From contig JAIRLZ010000008.1 of the NCBI GenBank assembly GCA_031259035.1, positions 1 to 15,120 on the forward strand: a stretch of DNA of 15,120 nucleotides, in the 5' to 3' direction. The notes under the pieces are model-generated. The model was not told the DNA's origin, ran no database searches, and saw nothing but the letters and a program-made list of their open reading frames with translations. A program made the position numbers and the translations under genes. The stretch's first letter is position 1; every line of letters starts with the position of its first letter. The DNA is from Treponema sp. GTDB lineage: Bacteria > Spirochaetota > Spirochaetia > Treponematales > Breznakiellaceae. Positions 6,500 to 12,827 of the stretch are shown piece by piece.

Positions 6500-7771
6500 T
6501 TATAATTTCCGTAGAATCTCCAGCGGTTTTAACGTCCCAGCCCTTCTCGCGGGCAGGTACGAAGCGATTATCGAACACAGCACGGTAAAAACCCCGATAA
6601 TCAGAATGGTGAGCCAGTCAATGATGATAGGGAACTGTTCGAGGTAGTAATTGGGATCGAGCAGTTTGAATTGTCCGGCGCTGAATCCGAACATACAAAA
6701 GTTGACGGCCGCTTCAAGCGCCCTAATAATTTGATTGATGGACAATCCGATGCAAAGCCCTGCGGTTATGCCCGCAATCGCGCCGATCAGTCCCGTGATG
6801 AAAGCCGCCCAGACGAAGATCCGGCTGGTGAACGCCGGACTCGCGCCTGCGGCTTTAAGCGCCGCGATATCCTTCCGCCGCTCAATCGCCAGCATGGAGG
6901 TTGCGGAAGACACATTGACCGCCGCTATGATGACAATAAGCGCCATGATGAAAAGAAGTATTTGGCGGGTGGATTCATAGGAACTGTACTGCGCAAGCTG
7001 CATCTCTTTCCATGTATACACCCCGTACCCCGCGCCCAAGAGGGCGTAGAGGGAGCGGACGCAGGCGTCGGCGTCTTTATACGGATCGTTGATTTTAAGC
7101 ATAAGGAATGAATTTGAGGCGCTTTCGGCGCCGACAAATATACGTTTGCCCGCATCATAGGTTGTTATGCACCACAGCGCGTCTATTTCACGGTATCCGG
7201 CGGAAACAACGGCTTTCACCGTGAACGGGGTCATGCGCGGCACGCTTCTGCCGTCACTGGCGACGCGTACGGTCATAAGGCGCACCGTGTCTCCCGCCGC
7301 CGCGCCGATGGAGTCCGCCAACGCCTGTCCAAGGAACACTTCGTTGTCAGCTTCAAAATGAGCGTCTCCAGAGACGACCTCCAGAAAAGCGGCCGCGCCT
7401 TCGTCTTCCCAGAAGTCCCGCTCTATCGCCCGTATTGAGGCCGCCGCTTTTCCCTTGCCGCCTACCAACACGCCCATGCCCTGGCATTCTAGCCACGCCC
7501 CCCGCGCACCCTCTTGGTCCGCGACGGTGTCTTTTATCTCTTCAAGGTTTCTGGCTCCGGCAAAGTCATACACCTGCACATGTCCCGTTCCCAGCTCCAG
7601 GTACCTGTCCGTGATGCCGCGGATCATGCCGTCCGCCACGATGAGGGTGACGATGATAGGCACAAGACTTACCGCTATTCCGGTGGCGGCGCCGCGCAAA
7701 TACCTGCCGCCTTCCTTTGCCCGTCCGAGGAGGTAGCGGATTGCGATGAAGAAGACGGCGCCGCCGCTCAT
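6500..7771 (-). CDS. LolC/LolE-type ABC transporter permease (FtsX/MacB fold)
   Basis: This 423-residue inner-membrane permease has the classic Lol arrangement: one membrane segment near the N-terminus (about 28-48), a large periplasmic domain (about 50-265), then three segments (about 269-290, 317-345, 386-405). Family motifs are G-T-G-H-V-Q-V after the first segment, M-L-A-I-E-R-R-K-D-I-A-A-L-K-A-A-G-A-S at the cytoplasmic coupling loop (293-311), and the ending Y-L-P-A-R-R-A-G-T-L-K-P-L-E-I-L-R. Such proteins extract lipoproteins from the inner membrane or act as mechanotransmitters driven by a LolD-type ATPase. Its ATG overlaps the lolD stop by 4 nt (ATGA), so the two are translationally coupled. 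Only one permease gene is present, so a homodimer or a partner elsewhere is expected. Lipoprotein export is the default guess; an FtsX-like role with the dead LytM protein upstream is an alternative. Confidence 0.9.
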   Translation of the reverse strand: MSGGAVFFIAIRYLLGRAKEGGRYLRGAATGIAVSLVPIIVTLIVADGMIRGITDRYLELGTGHVQVYDFAGARNLEEIKDTVADQEGARGAWLECQGMGVLVGGKGKAAASIRAIERDFWEDEGAAAFLEVVSGDAHFEADNEVFLGQALADSIGAAAGDTVRLMTVRVASDGRSVPRMTPFTVKAVVSAGYREIDALWCITTYDAGKRIFVGAESASNSFLMLKINDPYKDADACVRSLYALLGAGYGVYTWKEMQLAQYSSYESTRQILLFIMALIVIIAAVNVSSATSMLAIERRKDIAALKAAGASPAFTSRIFVWAAFITGLIGAIAGITAGLCIGLSINQIIRALEAAVNFCMFGFSAGQFKLLDPNYYLEQFPIIIDWLTILIIGVFTVLCSIIASYLPARRAGTLKPLEILRKL

Positions 7772-8439
7772 TGCAACGCCCCCGCTTCCAGCGTATAGCG
7801 GTATTGGGCGCTGCCCGCGACTTTTTCATCATGCGTCACCACGATGAGCGTTTTCCCCCGTTTGCGTGAGGTTTCGTAGAGCATTTCCGCAACCATAGCG
7901 CTGTTGTCGGGATCGAGGTTGCCGGTCGGCTCGTCGGCAAGGATAATGGCGGGATCATTTACCAGGGAACGGGCGACGGCGACCCGCTGCCGCTCCCCGC
8001 CCGAAAGTTGAGACGGATAATGCCCGATGCGGTCGTCGAGCCTCACATCTGAGAGCAAAGTCCGCGCCCTTTCAAAGGCGGCTTTCTTCTTCATGCCAAA
8101 CATATAGGCGGGAAGCATCACGTTTTCCAAAGCGGTGAAATCTTTCAGAAGGTAATGGAACTGGAAAATAAAACCCACTTGACGGCTTCGGTATGCGGAC
8201 AATTTTTTTTCGGAGAGACCCGTAATTTCCGCGCCGGCCACCACAACGGAACCTGAATCGCTTGTATCAAGACCGCCCAAAATATTGAGCAACGTGCTTT
8301 TTCCGCTTCCGCTCTGACCGGTGATAGCCAAAGAAGCGGCGTTTTTCAGAGAGAAGCTGACACCGCGCAGTATGCGGAGAGTCTCCGCGCCCGATATGTA
8401 GTTTTTCACCAGATTTTCTACTGTAACAATATCCTCCAT
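7768..8439 (-). CDS. lolD: LolD-like ABC transporter ATPase
   Basis: At 223 residues this is a typical single-domain ATPase of the LolD/MacB/FtsE group. Motifs are complete: Walker A GQSGSGKST (41-49), Q-loop Q93, signature LSGGERQ (145-151), Walker B AIILADEP (164-171) with catalytic E170, D-loop N-L-D, and switch H203. It would energise the FtsX-fold permease encoded immediately after it with a 4-nt overlap. The ATG at 8439 lies 6 nt after the stop of the LytM-like gene, whose last codons supply an AGGGA ribosome site. The LolD assignment over FtsE or MacB rests on the LolC/E layout of the partner, so the precise cargo is inferred. Fourth-from-promoter position in the operon that seems to start at the promoter near 10505. 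Confidence 0.88.
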   Translation of the reverse strand: MEDIVTVENLVKNYISGAETLRILRGVSFSLKNAASLAITGQSGSGKSTLLNILGGLDTSDSGSVVVAGAEITGLSEKKLSAYRSRQVGFIFQFHYLLKDFTALENVMLPAYMFGMKKKAAFERARTLLSDVRLDDRIGHYPSQLSGGERQRVAVARSLVNDPAIILADEPTGNLDPDNSAMVAEMLYETSRKRGKTLIVVTHDEKVAGSAQYRYTLEAGALQ

Positions 8440-8445
8440 GCGTCC

Positions 8446-9327
8446 CTACTCTACCGTAAAGTGGTACTCCGCCCTTTGAACGTTTCCGTCGGCGTCTTGG
8501 ACGAGAACCTCCAACTGCGCCTGCCCCCGAATGAAGACAGCCTCGCCCAGTTCGAAACCGAGCGCCCCGGCATACACCTGTTCGACCGGCACAAGCCCAT
8601 TCCGGTATATCCACATCTTTCCATCCCGCGCGGAAAACGCTTCCAGCGCCACCGCTCCGACCTCACGTCCGTTCAACGAACACACAACTCTGAACGGCGC
8701 AAGCGACGCCTCTCCGGTCCGCGTGTAATCCGCCACAGCTACGAACACCGTCCGCCTCCCCTGTACGAGTCCCTTTGCGAGCGAGGCGTCAACCATTCTG
8801 CCCTGCGAGTCCTTCAGCATCACTGACTGTATGACAGGCGCGCGCTCGTCATTGCGCCGCCCTTCCATTACAGCGGGATTCACCCACCGCCGCTCCTTCC
8901 GGTCGAACAGCGAATAGTAGAAGCCCCGCTCCTTTGACCATCCGGTCGCTCCGGCCGCTCCCACCATCGCGCCTTTTTCCACAATCGAGGGGAGACGCGC
9001 TTTTCTTCCTCCCTCAAGCCGCCCGTACAGGCTGATAAGCCCATCCCCGTGATCTATGGACATCCAGTCTCCCAGGGGCGAGGGCAACCGCGCCGTGCGG
9101 TCGGACGCGCTCCGGCTGAAGAGCGCCTCTCCGGTCTCCACCGCCCGCACCACGCCTTCGCCGGCATACACATCGCCAACACGCGGACCGCCCGATCCAG
9201 AATCCGCCCCGAAATTGCCGATCAAATCCGCATCTGGCGCCGGGCGATCCATTGCCCGTACTGTCATGGCGAATGCCACCGCCGCAACGACAACCGCTCC
9301 CCGCGCCATCATCTTCAGCCACTTCAC
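8446..9327 (-). CDS. Exported degenerate M23/LytM-domain protein with C-terminal beta-sandwich, probably non-catalytic
   Basis: The 293-residue product starts at GTG 9327; a TAGGAGG site overlapping the stop of the gene before it fixes the start. Residues 1-25 form a signal peptide (A-V-V-V-A-A-V-A-F-A core, V-R-A end). Residues about 48-152 follow the M23/LytM pattern: W-M-S-I-D-H-G-D-G-L-I-S-L-Y-G at 88-102, V-E-K-G-A-M-V-G-A-A-G-A-T-G-W at 116-130, and the closing W-V-N-P. But the zinc ligands are gone: the expected Y-x-H is Y-G-R (101-103) and the H-x-H-F motif is F-Y-Y-S-L-F (136-141), and no upstream H-x3-D is seen. So it is likely a non-enzymatic LytM protein, like EnvC or NlpD, which activate amidases. 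Residues about 163-293 look like an Ig-like sandwich. Being between a membrane propeller protein and a Lol-type transporter suggests an envelope role. The C-terminal part is not recognised. Confidence 0.72.
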   Translation of the reverse strand: MKWLKMMARGAVVVAAVAFAMTVRAMDRPAPDADLIGNFGADSGSGGPRVGDVYAGEGVVRAVETGEALFSRSASDRTARLPSPLGDWMSIDHGDGLISLYGRLEGGRKARLPSIVEKGAMVGAAGATGWSKERGFYYSLFDRKERRWVNPAVMEGRRNDERAPVIQSVMLKDSQGRMVDASLAKGLVQGRRTVFVAVADYTRTGEASLAPFRVVCSLNGREVGAVALEAFSARDGKMWIYRNGLVPVEQVYAGALGFELGEAVFIRGQAQLEVLVQDADGNVQRAEYHFTVE

Positions 9328-9336
9328 CTCAGCCTC

Positions 9337-10473
9337 CTACCGCTTGACTATCTCAAATGAGACGAGCTTCGCTCCGCCGCCAACATACAAATAGTCCCCA
9401 TCTCTCCCCAGAAACACAGCTTCACTGTCAAATGGAGCCGCAAACATCAAATTCGACGGAAACTTCACAGCCGCCAGCTTCTTGTGTCCGCCTTGCCCGG
9501 CGAGCAACAGGAACAGCAACCCGCCGCCGCCAAACTCGTCAACCGCGGCCACTTCGCCGTCCAGCGCCAACGTCAGGCTTCTGCGGCTCGACAACTCGTA
9601 GATGCCGATCCCCCCCTCACGCTCAAAAACCACACGGTTCCCTCCGTCAACGAAGGCCACTCTCACCGGGCGCCTGAACCCAGTCCCCAGAAACTCGTGG
9701 CGCGTCACCCGGTATTCGTCCTCAGAGTCATCCCCAAGCCGCTCCATGAGCAGGAAGCGCTGTTCGTCCACTCCCGACACAATCGCTATTTTAGACCCGT
9801 CCTCAGAAAAAGCGCATCCCGCTATCACCGACAGCCTCGACCCTCCAGGCTCAAAGAAAAATATCCGCTTCCCGGATCCGTCAAGAACCTCCACTACGCC
9901 GTCCAGAGATCCGGCCAGCAGAAATCCGCCTGCCGCGTCCACGCAGGTGACCACGGCTCCAAAGTCGTACGTCCACGCGACATTTCCGCCCTTGTCAAGC
10001 GCGGAGATCGAATTCTGCTCGCTGTTTATCAAAAACATCCTTTTATCCAGAAAGAACGGATATCCTCGCGATCCGTCCTGCATCTCTATGGTCATAACCG
10101 GCGCGTTCAGTGGATCCTTCACTTCTATCTTGTCGGGGATCGCGCCGTATTCCGCCCAATAGTCTTGGGACAAGGACACGCCTCCGCTCCTCGTCCGGTT
10201 CACCGTGAAAACGCCCTCCCTGTTCACATACCCGAAACGCTCCCCAAGCTCAAACGCCAACAGCGGACTCCCGACCGCGTCCGCATTGGACGCAGCCGGA
10301 TGCGTCGTGGCCAACGAATGGATCCACCGAAACGCGAGCGCCGTCTCTTCGGGAATCGGACGCGCCGCGCCGAAAATATAAAAAGCCATGATCACAAAAC
10401 CGCCCGCAATGAGGATCGACTTTTTCTTCGGCTCGCGGAGCCATTTTTTTAGTGTTTTCCCACTATTATACAT
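9337..10473 (-). CDS. Membrane-anchored beta-propeller-like protein of unknown function
   Basis: The 378-residue product has a basic cytoplasmic start (K-K-W-L-R-E-P-K-K-K), one membrane segment at about 19-37 without a convincing cleavage site, and a long extracytoplasmic part. From about residue 90 it shows repeated WD40/PQQ-like blade patterns, for example S-A-L-D-K-G-G-N-V-A-W-T-Y-D-F-G, then A-G-S-L-D-G-V-V-E-V-L-D-G-S-G-K and A-F-S-E-D-G-S-K-I-A-I-V-S-G. A scaffold or binding role is therefore likely, but no specific family is recognised. The ATG at 10473 sits at the predicted transcription start of the promoter at 10481-10510. Its TAG stop is 9 nt before the GTG of the LytM-like gene, and it heads the four-gene envelope operon. 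A long opposite-strand frame (9484-10452) is rich in Arg, His and Pro and is treated as an antisense shadow. High G+C at third codon positions distinguishes this gene and the next from the Sec genes. Confidence 0.7.
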   Translation of the reverse strand: MYNSGKTLKKWLREPKKKSILIAGGFVIMAFYIFGAARPIPEETALAFRWIHSLATTHPAASNADAVGSPLLAFELGERFGYVNREGVFTVNRTRSGGVSLSQDYWAEYGAIPDKIEVKDPLNAPVMTIEMQDGSRGYPFFLDKRMFLINSEQNSISALDKGGNVAWTYDFGAVVTCVDAAGGFLLAGSLDGVVEVLDGSGKRIFFFEPGGSRLSVIAGCAFSEDGSKIAIVSGVDEQRFLLMERLGDDSEDEYRVTRHEFLGTGFRRPVRVAFVDGGNRVVFEREGGIGIYELSSRRSLTLALDGEVAAVDEFGGGGLLFLLLAGQGGHKKLAAVKFPSNLMFAAPFDSEAVFLGRDGDYLYVGGGAKLVSFEIVKR

Positions 10474-10480
10474 AAAAGAA

Positions 10481-10510
10481 AGTATATCGTAAAAAAAAGA
10501 CGCTTGTCAA
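10481..10510 (-). promoter_or_regulatory. Candidate sigma70-type promoter for the propeller-LytM-lolD-permease operon
   Basis: On the minus strand a perfect TTGACA (10505-10510) is followed after 18 bp, including eight T in a row, by TATACT (10481-10486). Initiation is expected at about 10473-10475, at or within two bases of the ATG at 10473, which suggests a leaderless mRNA. A second TATAAT just inside the coding region (10465-10470 on the opposite strand) lacks a good -35. Confidence 0.6.
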
Positions 10511-10518
10511 CAATGCGG

Positions 10519-10571
10519 ACAATGAACCGCCCCGCTTCCTGTGGGAGCGGCGGGGCGGTTCATTGTTTTTT
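10519..10571 (+). terminator. Strong hairpin with U-tract, oriented along the + strand
   Basis: ACAATGAACCGCCCCGC (10519-10535) pairs perfectly over 17 bp with GCGGGGCGGTTCATTGT (10550-10566), with a 14-nt loop, and is followed by T up to 10571 (six in a row including the last stem base). This is a textbook intrinsic terminator for + strand transcription, yet no + strand gene lies upstream for 4 kb. For the minus-strand ispH transcript the stem lacks a following U-tract, though it could still act as a 3'-end stabiliser. Smaller hairpins closer to ispH are at 10605-10619 and 10625-10647. Confidence 0.65.
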
Positions 10572-10635
10572 ATATTCTTTGGGATCATTGCGCAACCTTT
10601 ACAGCGTCCGCTTCGGACGGCGGTGAAATGCAAAT

Positions 10636-11580
10636 TCAGCGCATTTCGGGCGGCTGCGCGGAGACATGCGCCGAATCGGGATCGCCGCCAGACAACAGCA
10701 ACATCCTTTCTATCGCGTCAACAACCTCATCCGGCGTGGACGCTCCGGCGGATACGCCGACAGTGGCGTACGTTCCCCGCAGAAACGCTTCCGGTATTTC
10801 ACGGGCTTTTTCAACAAGCGCGACAGGCTTGCCAGGGCTGGCTCCACTGCCTGCGGAACACGCCGCCTCAGCTACGGCGGACAGACGCCGCGTATTCGCG
10901 GAATTTCTCCCGCCCGCAATGATGATCGCATCCGCTTTTTCGCACAGCGTCTTCAGCGCGTTTTGCCGCTCTTTTGTCGCGGAACATATGGTGTTGTATA
11001 GTGTTATATGGGGAAAGACCGTTTGCAGCGCATCGCATATCGCCGCATAATCTTCCGCCGCCAAGGTTGTCTGCGCAATCACGGCTGTCTCCGCCAGCGG
11101 CTCCCCGGCGAAGAGAAGGCGGGCGTTTTCCAACGCGTCGCGGACGTTTTCCACCACGATGCTGTCGGGCGCATACCCCTGTATGCCGATGATTTCCGCA
11201 TGGCGCTTTTCACCGGCAAGGAAAACGCGGACGCCCGCTTGGGAAAGCTCCTTTGCAAGCGTCTGACTTTTCTTCACCTTGGGGCAGGACGCATCCGCAA
11301 TACGGAAGCCCCGCTCCTTAAGCCGCGCCTCCGCTTGGGGTGTGACGCCGTGGGCGCGTATAACGACAACCGCGTCCTGTTCGTCGGCGTTCTGTGCGTC
11401 CGCGTCTTCTTCCAACACTTCAACGCCGCGCGTTTTTAGGGTTTCGAGTACAACGGGGTTGTGAATAAGCGGACCCGCCGTGTATACCTTTTGACAGGCG
11501 GCGGCTTCACGCAGGGCGATGTCAACCGCCCTGCGTACGCCCGCGCAAAAGCCTAACACGGAAGCCCGAATGACATTCAA
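10636..11580 (-). CDS. ispH: 4-hydroxy-3-methylbut-2-enyl diphosphate reductase (IspH/LytB)
   Basis: It catalyses the last step of the MEP pathway, reducing HMBPP to isopentenyl and dimethylallyl diphosphate with a [4Fe-4S] cluster in the cytosol. At 314 residues it has normal length. The three cluster cysteines are C12 (L-G-F-C-A-G-V), C99 (D-A-S-C-P) and C199 (N-T-I-C-S-A-T). Substrate-site residues are also present: H40, H77 (R-A-H-G), H127 and E129 (K-R-H-A-E-I), Q-T-T at 170-172, S227 and N229 in N-S-A-N, and S281 in G-A-S. The start is a TTG at 11580, 5 nt after the secF stop; the family N-terminus begins exactly here and no ATG or GTG fits better, but no good ribosome site is seen, so expression may rely on coupling to secF. 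The C-terminal tail past S281 is slightly extended. Last gene of the yajC-secD-secF-ispH unit. Confidence 0.96.
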   Translation of the reverse strand: MNVIRASVLGFCAGVRRAVDIALREAAACQKVYTAGPLIHNPVVLETLKTRGVEVLEEDADAQNADEQDAVVVIRAHGVTPQAEARLKERGFRIADASCPKVKKSQTLAKELSQAGVRVFLAGEKRHAEIIGIQGYAPDSIVVENVRDALENARLLFAGEPLAETAVIAQTTLAAEDYAAICDALQTVFPHITLYNTICSATKERQNALKTLCEKADAIIIAGGRNSANTRRLSAVAEAACSAGSGASPGKPVALVEKAREIPEAFLRGTYATVGVSAGASTPDEVVDAIERMLLLSGGDPDSAHVSAQPPEMR

Positions 11581-11585
11581 GGCTT

Positions 11586-12827
11586 TTAGGCCGTGGCGGC
11601 GGCCGCAGCCGCTCCTTTAGCCTGCCGTTTTTTTTCCTTCTTTTTAGCGCAAATATCCCAGAAGTTCACAAAACCGCACGCGATAAAGATAGTTGAATAC
11701 ACGCCGCTCGTCATGCCGATGAGCAGGGCAAGGGCAAAGTCTTTCATGGAGCCTGTCGTAAAGACGTACAAGGCGACGACGGCGAGCATGGTCGTCACGG
11801 TCGTGATGATAGTGCGCCCAAGCGTTTCGGTGATGGAACGGTCAAGCGCGTCAACTAAGGGAGCTTCGGGATAGAGGCGCTGGGTTTCACGAATACGGTC
11901 GAAGATGACGATGGTGTCGTTGATAGAATAGCCTAGAATGGTGAGGATCGCCGCAATAGTGGTGGTGTTGAACTCCATGCGCGTCCATGTAACAAACGCC
12001 ACCATGATGAGCGCGTCATGGGCGATGGCAAGCGCCGCTCCAATAGCGTACTGGGGCTTGAACCGGATGGATGCGTACGCCAAGATAAGCAGCAAGGTCA
12101 ACGCCATAAGAATGCCCGCCTGATGGGAAAGAGTTTGCGAGAAGCGCGATCCGACATAGTTGGAACTTGTCACCGCCACGCCGTCGACGCCCGCGTTCAA
12201 TTCCGGGCTGGTTTCCAATGCCGTTATGATAGACTCGGCAGGCACTGCGCCTTCCAGCTCGCTGTCCTGCATACGGATCATAAAGCGGCGTTCTTCAGGC
12301 TGTCCCAGCACCTGCACTGAAACCTCGCCCAAGGATGAAAGGCTCCCGCGCACCTGCTCAATTGAGATCGGCGCCGCGTTCAGGGGAAGGTAATGCACCA
12401 CAAAAGGCTCGGCGCCGAGTTGAGGGTTGCCCGCCGCGCTTTGCACAAAGAGCGAAGTCTGAATATCCGGGGGAGCGGCTGCCGCGACATTGATCCCGCT
12501 TACGCCGGAAAGGGCGGCGGCTATGGAACCGATGGCAGTATATTCCGCGTAGGGAAAGGGATAGGTTTTTCCTTCAACTCCCGAACCCGATATAACGATA
12601 TACAGGGTGTTTCTATCAAATGAAATGGATGCGTTGCCCGCTCCATTGTACGTCAGCCGGAGCGCCGGTGGCGCAAACTGCACTTCCTGAATAAGACCCG
12701 CCTGAAAGTCAACGCCCAGATTGAAACCGCCTTTCAAAACATAACCTGTAAGACCCGCGCCAATCAGTACAACCGAAACAATCGCGCACGCCAAAAACGC
12801 TTTTGAGAAACGTATGATTTTTTTCAT
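11586..12827 (-). CDS. secF: Protein translocase subunit SecF
   Basis: SecF pairs with SecD in the inner membrane and uses the proton gradient to pull preproteins through SecYEG. The 413-residue product has a first membrane segment (about 10-31), the family motif G-V-D-F-Q-A-G (38-44), a periplasmic part to about 235, and five clustered segments (about 240-390). Conserved motifs are S-N-Y-V-G-S-R-F-S (222-230), L-G-Y-S-I-N-D-T-I-V-I-F-D-R-I-R-E (298-314) and the T-S-G-V-Y-S-T-I-F segment. It is about 90 residues longer than E. coli SecF, mainly because of an enlarged periplasmic part, and ends in a Lys-rich then Ala-rich cytoplasmic tail. Its ATG shares one base with the secD stop (TAATG), and a GGAGG lies 8 nt upstream inside secD. 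Confidence 0.95.
   Translation of the reverse strand: MKKIIRFSKAFLACAIVSVVLIGAGLTGYVLKGGFNLGVDFQAGLIQEVQFAPPALRLTYNGAGNASISFDRNTLYIVISGSGVEGKTYPFPYAEYTAIGSIAAALSGVSGINVAAAAPPDIQTSLFVQSAAGNPQLGAEPFVVHYLPLNAAPISIEQVRGSLSSLGEVSVQVLGQPEERRFMIRMQDSELEGAVPAESIITALETSPELNAGVDGVAVTSSNYVGSRFSQTLSHQAGILMALTLLLILAYASIRFKPQYAIGAALAIAHDALIMVAFVTWTRMEFNTTTIAAILTILGYSINDTIVIFDRIRETQRLYPEAPLVDALDRSITETLGRTIITTVTTMLAVVALYVFTTGSMKDFALALLIGMTSGVYSTIFIACGFVNFWDICAKKKEKKRQAKGAAAAAATA

Noticed and set aside
7455..7798. Two + strand frames opposite the permease gene
   Set aside because: Antisense shadows of the LolC/E-type gene, no ribosome sites and no domain pattern.
9484..10452. A 322-codon + strand open frame opposite the propeller-like gene, ending 66 nt before the + oriented terminator
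   Set aside because: Its composition (very rich in Arg, His, Gln, Pro, no membrane or domain pattern) is that of an antisense shadow of a GC-rich gene, while the minus-strand product has a membrane anchor and blade repeats and fits the operon spacing.
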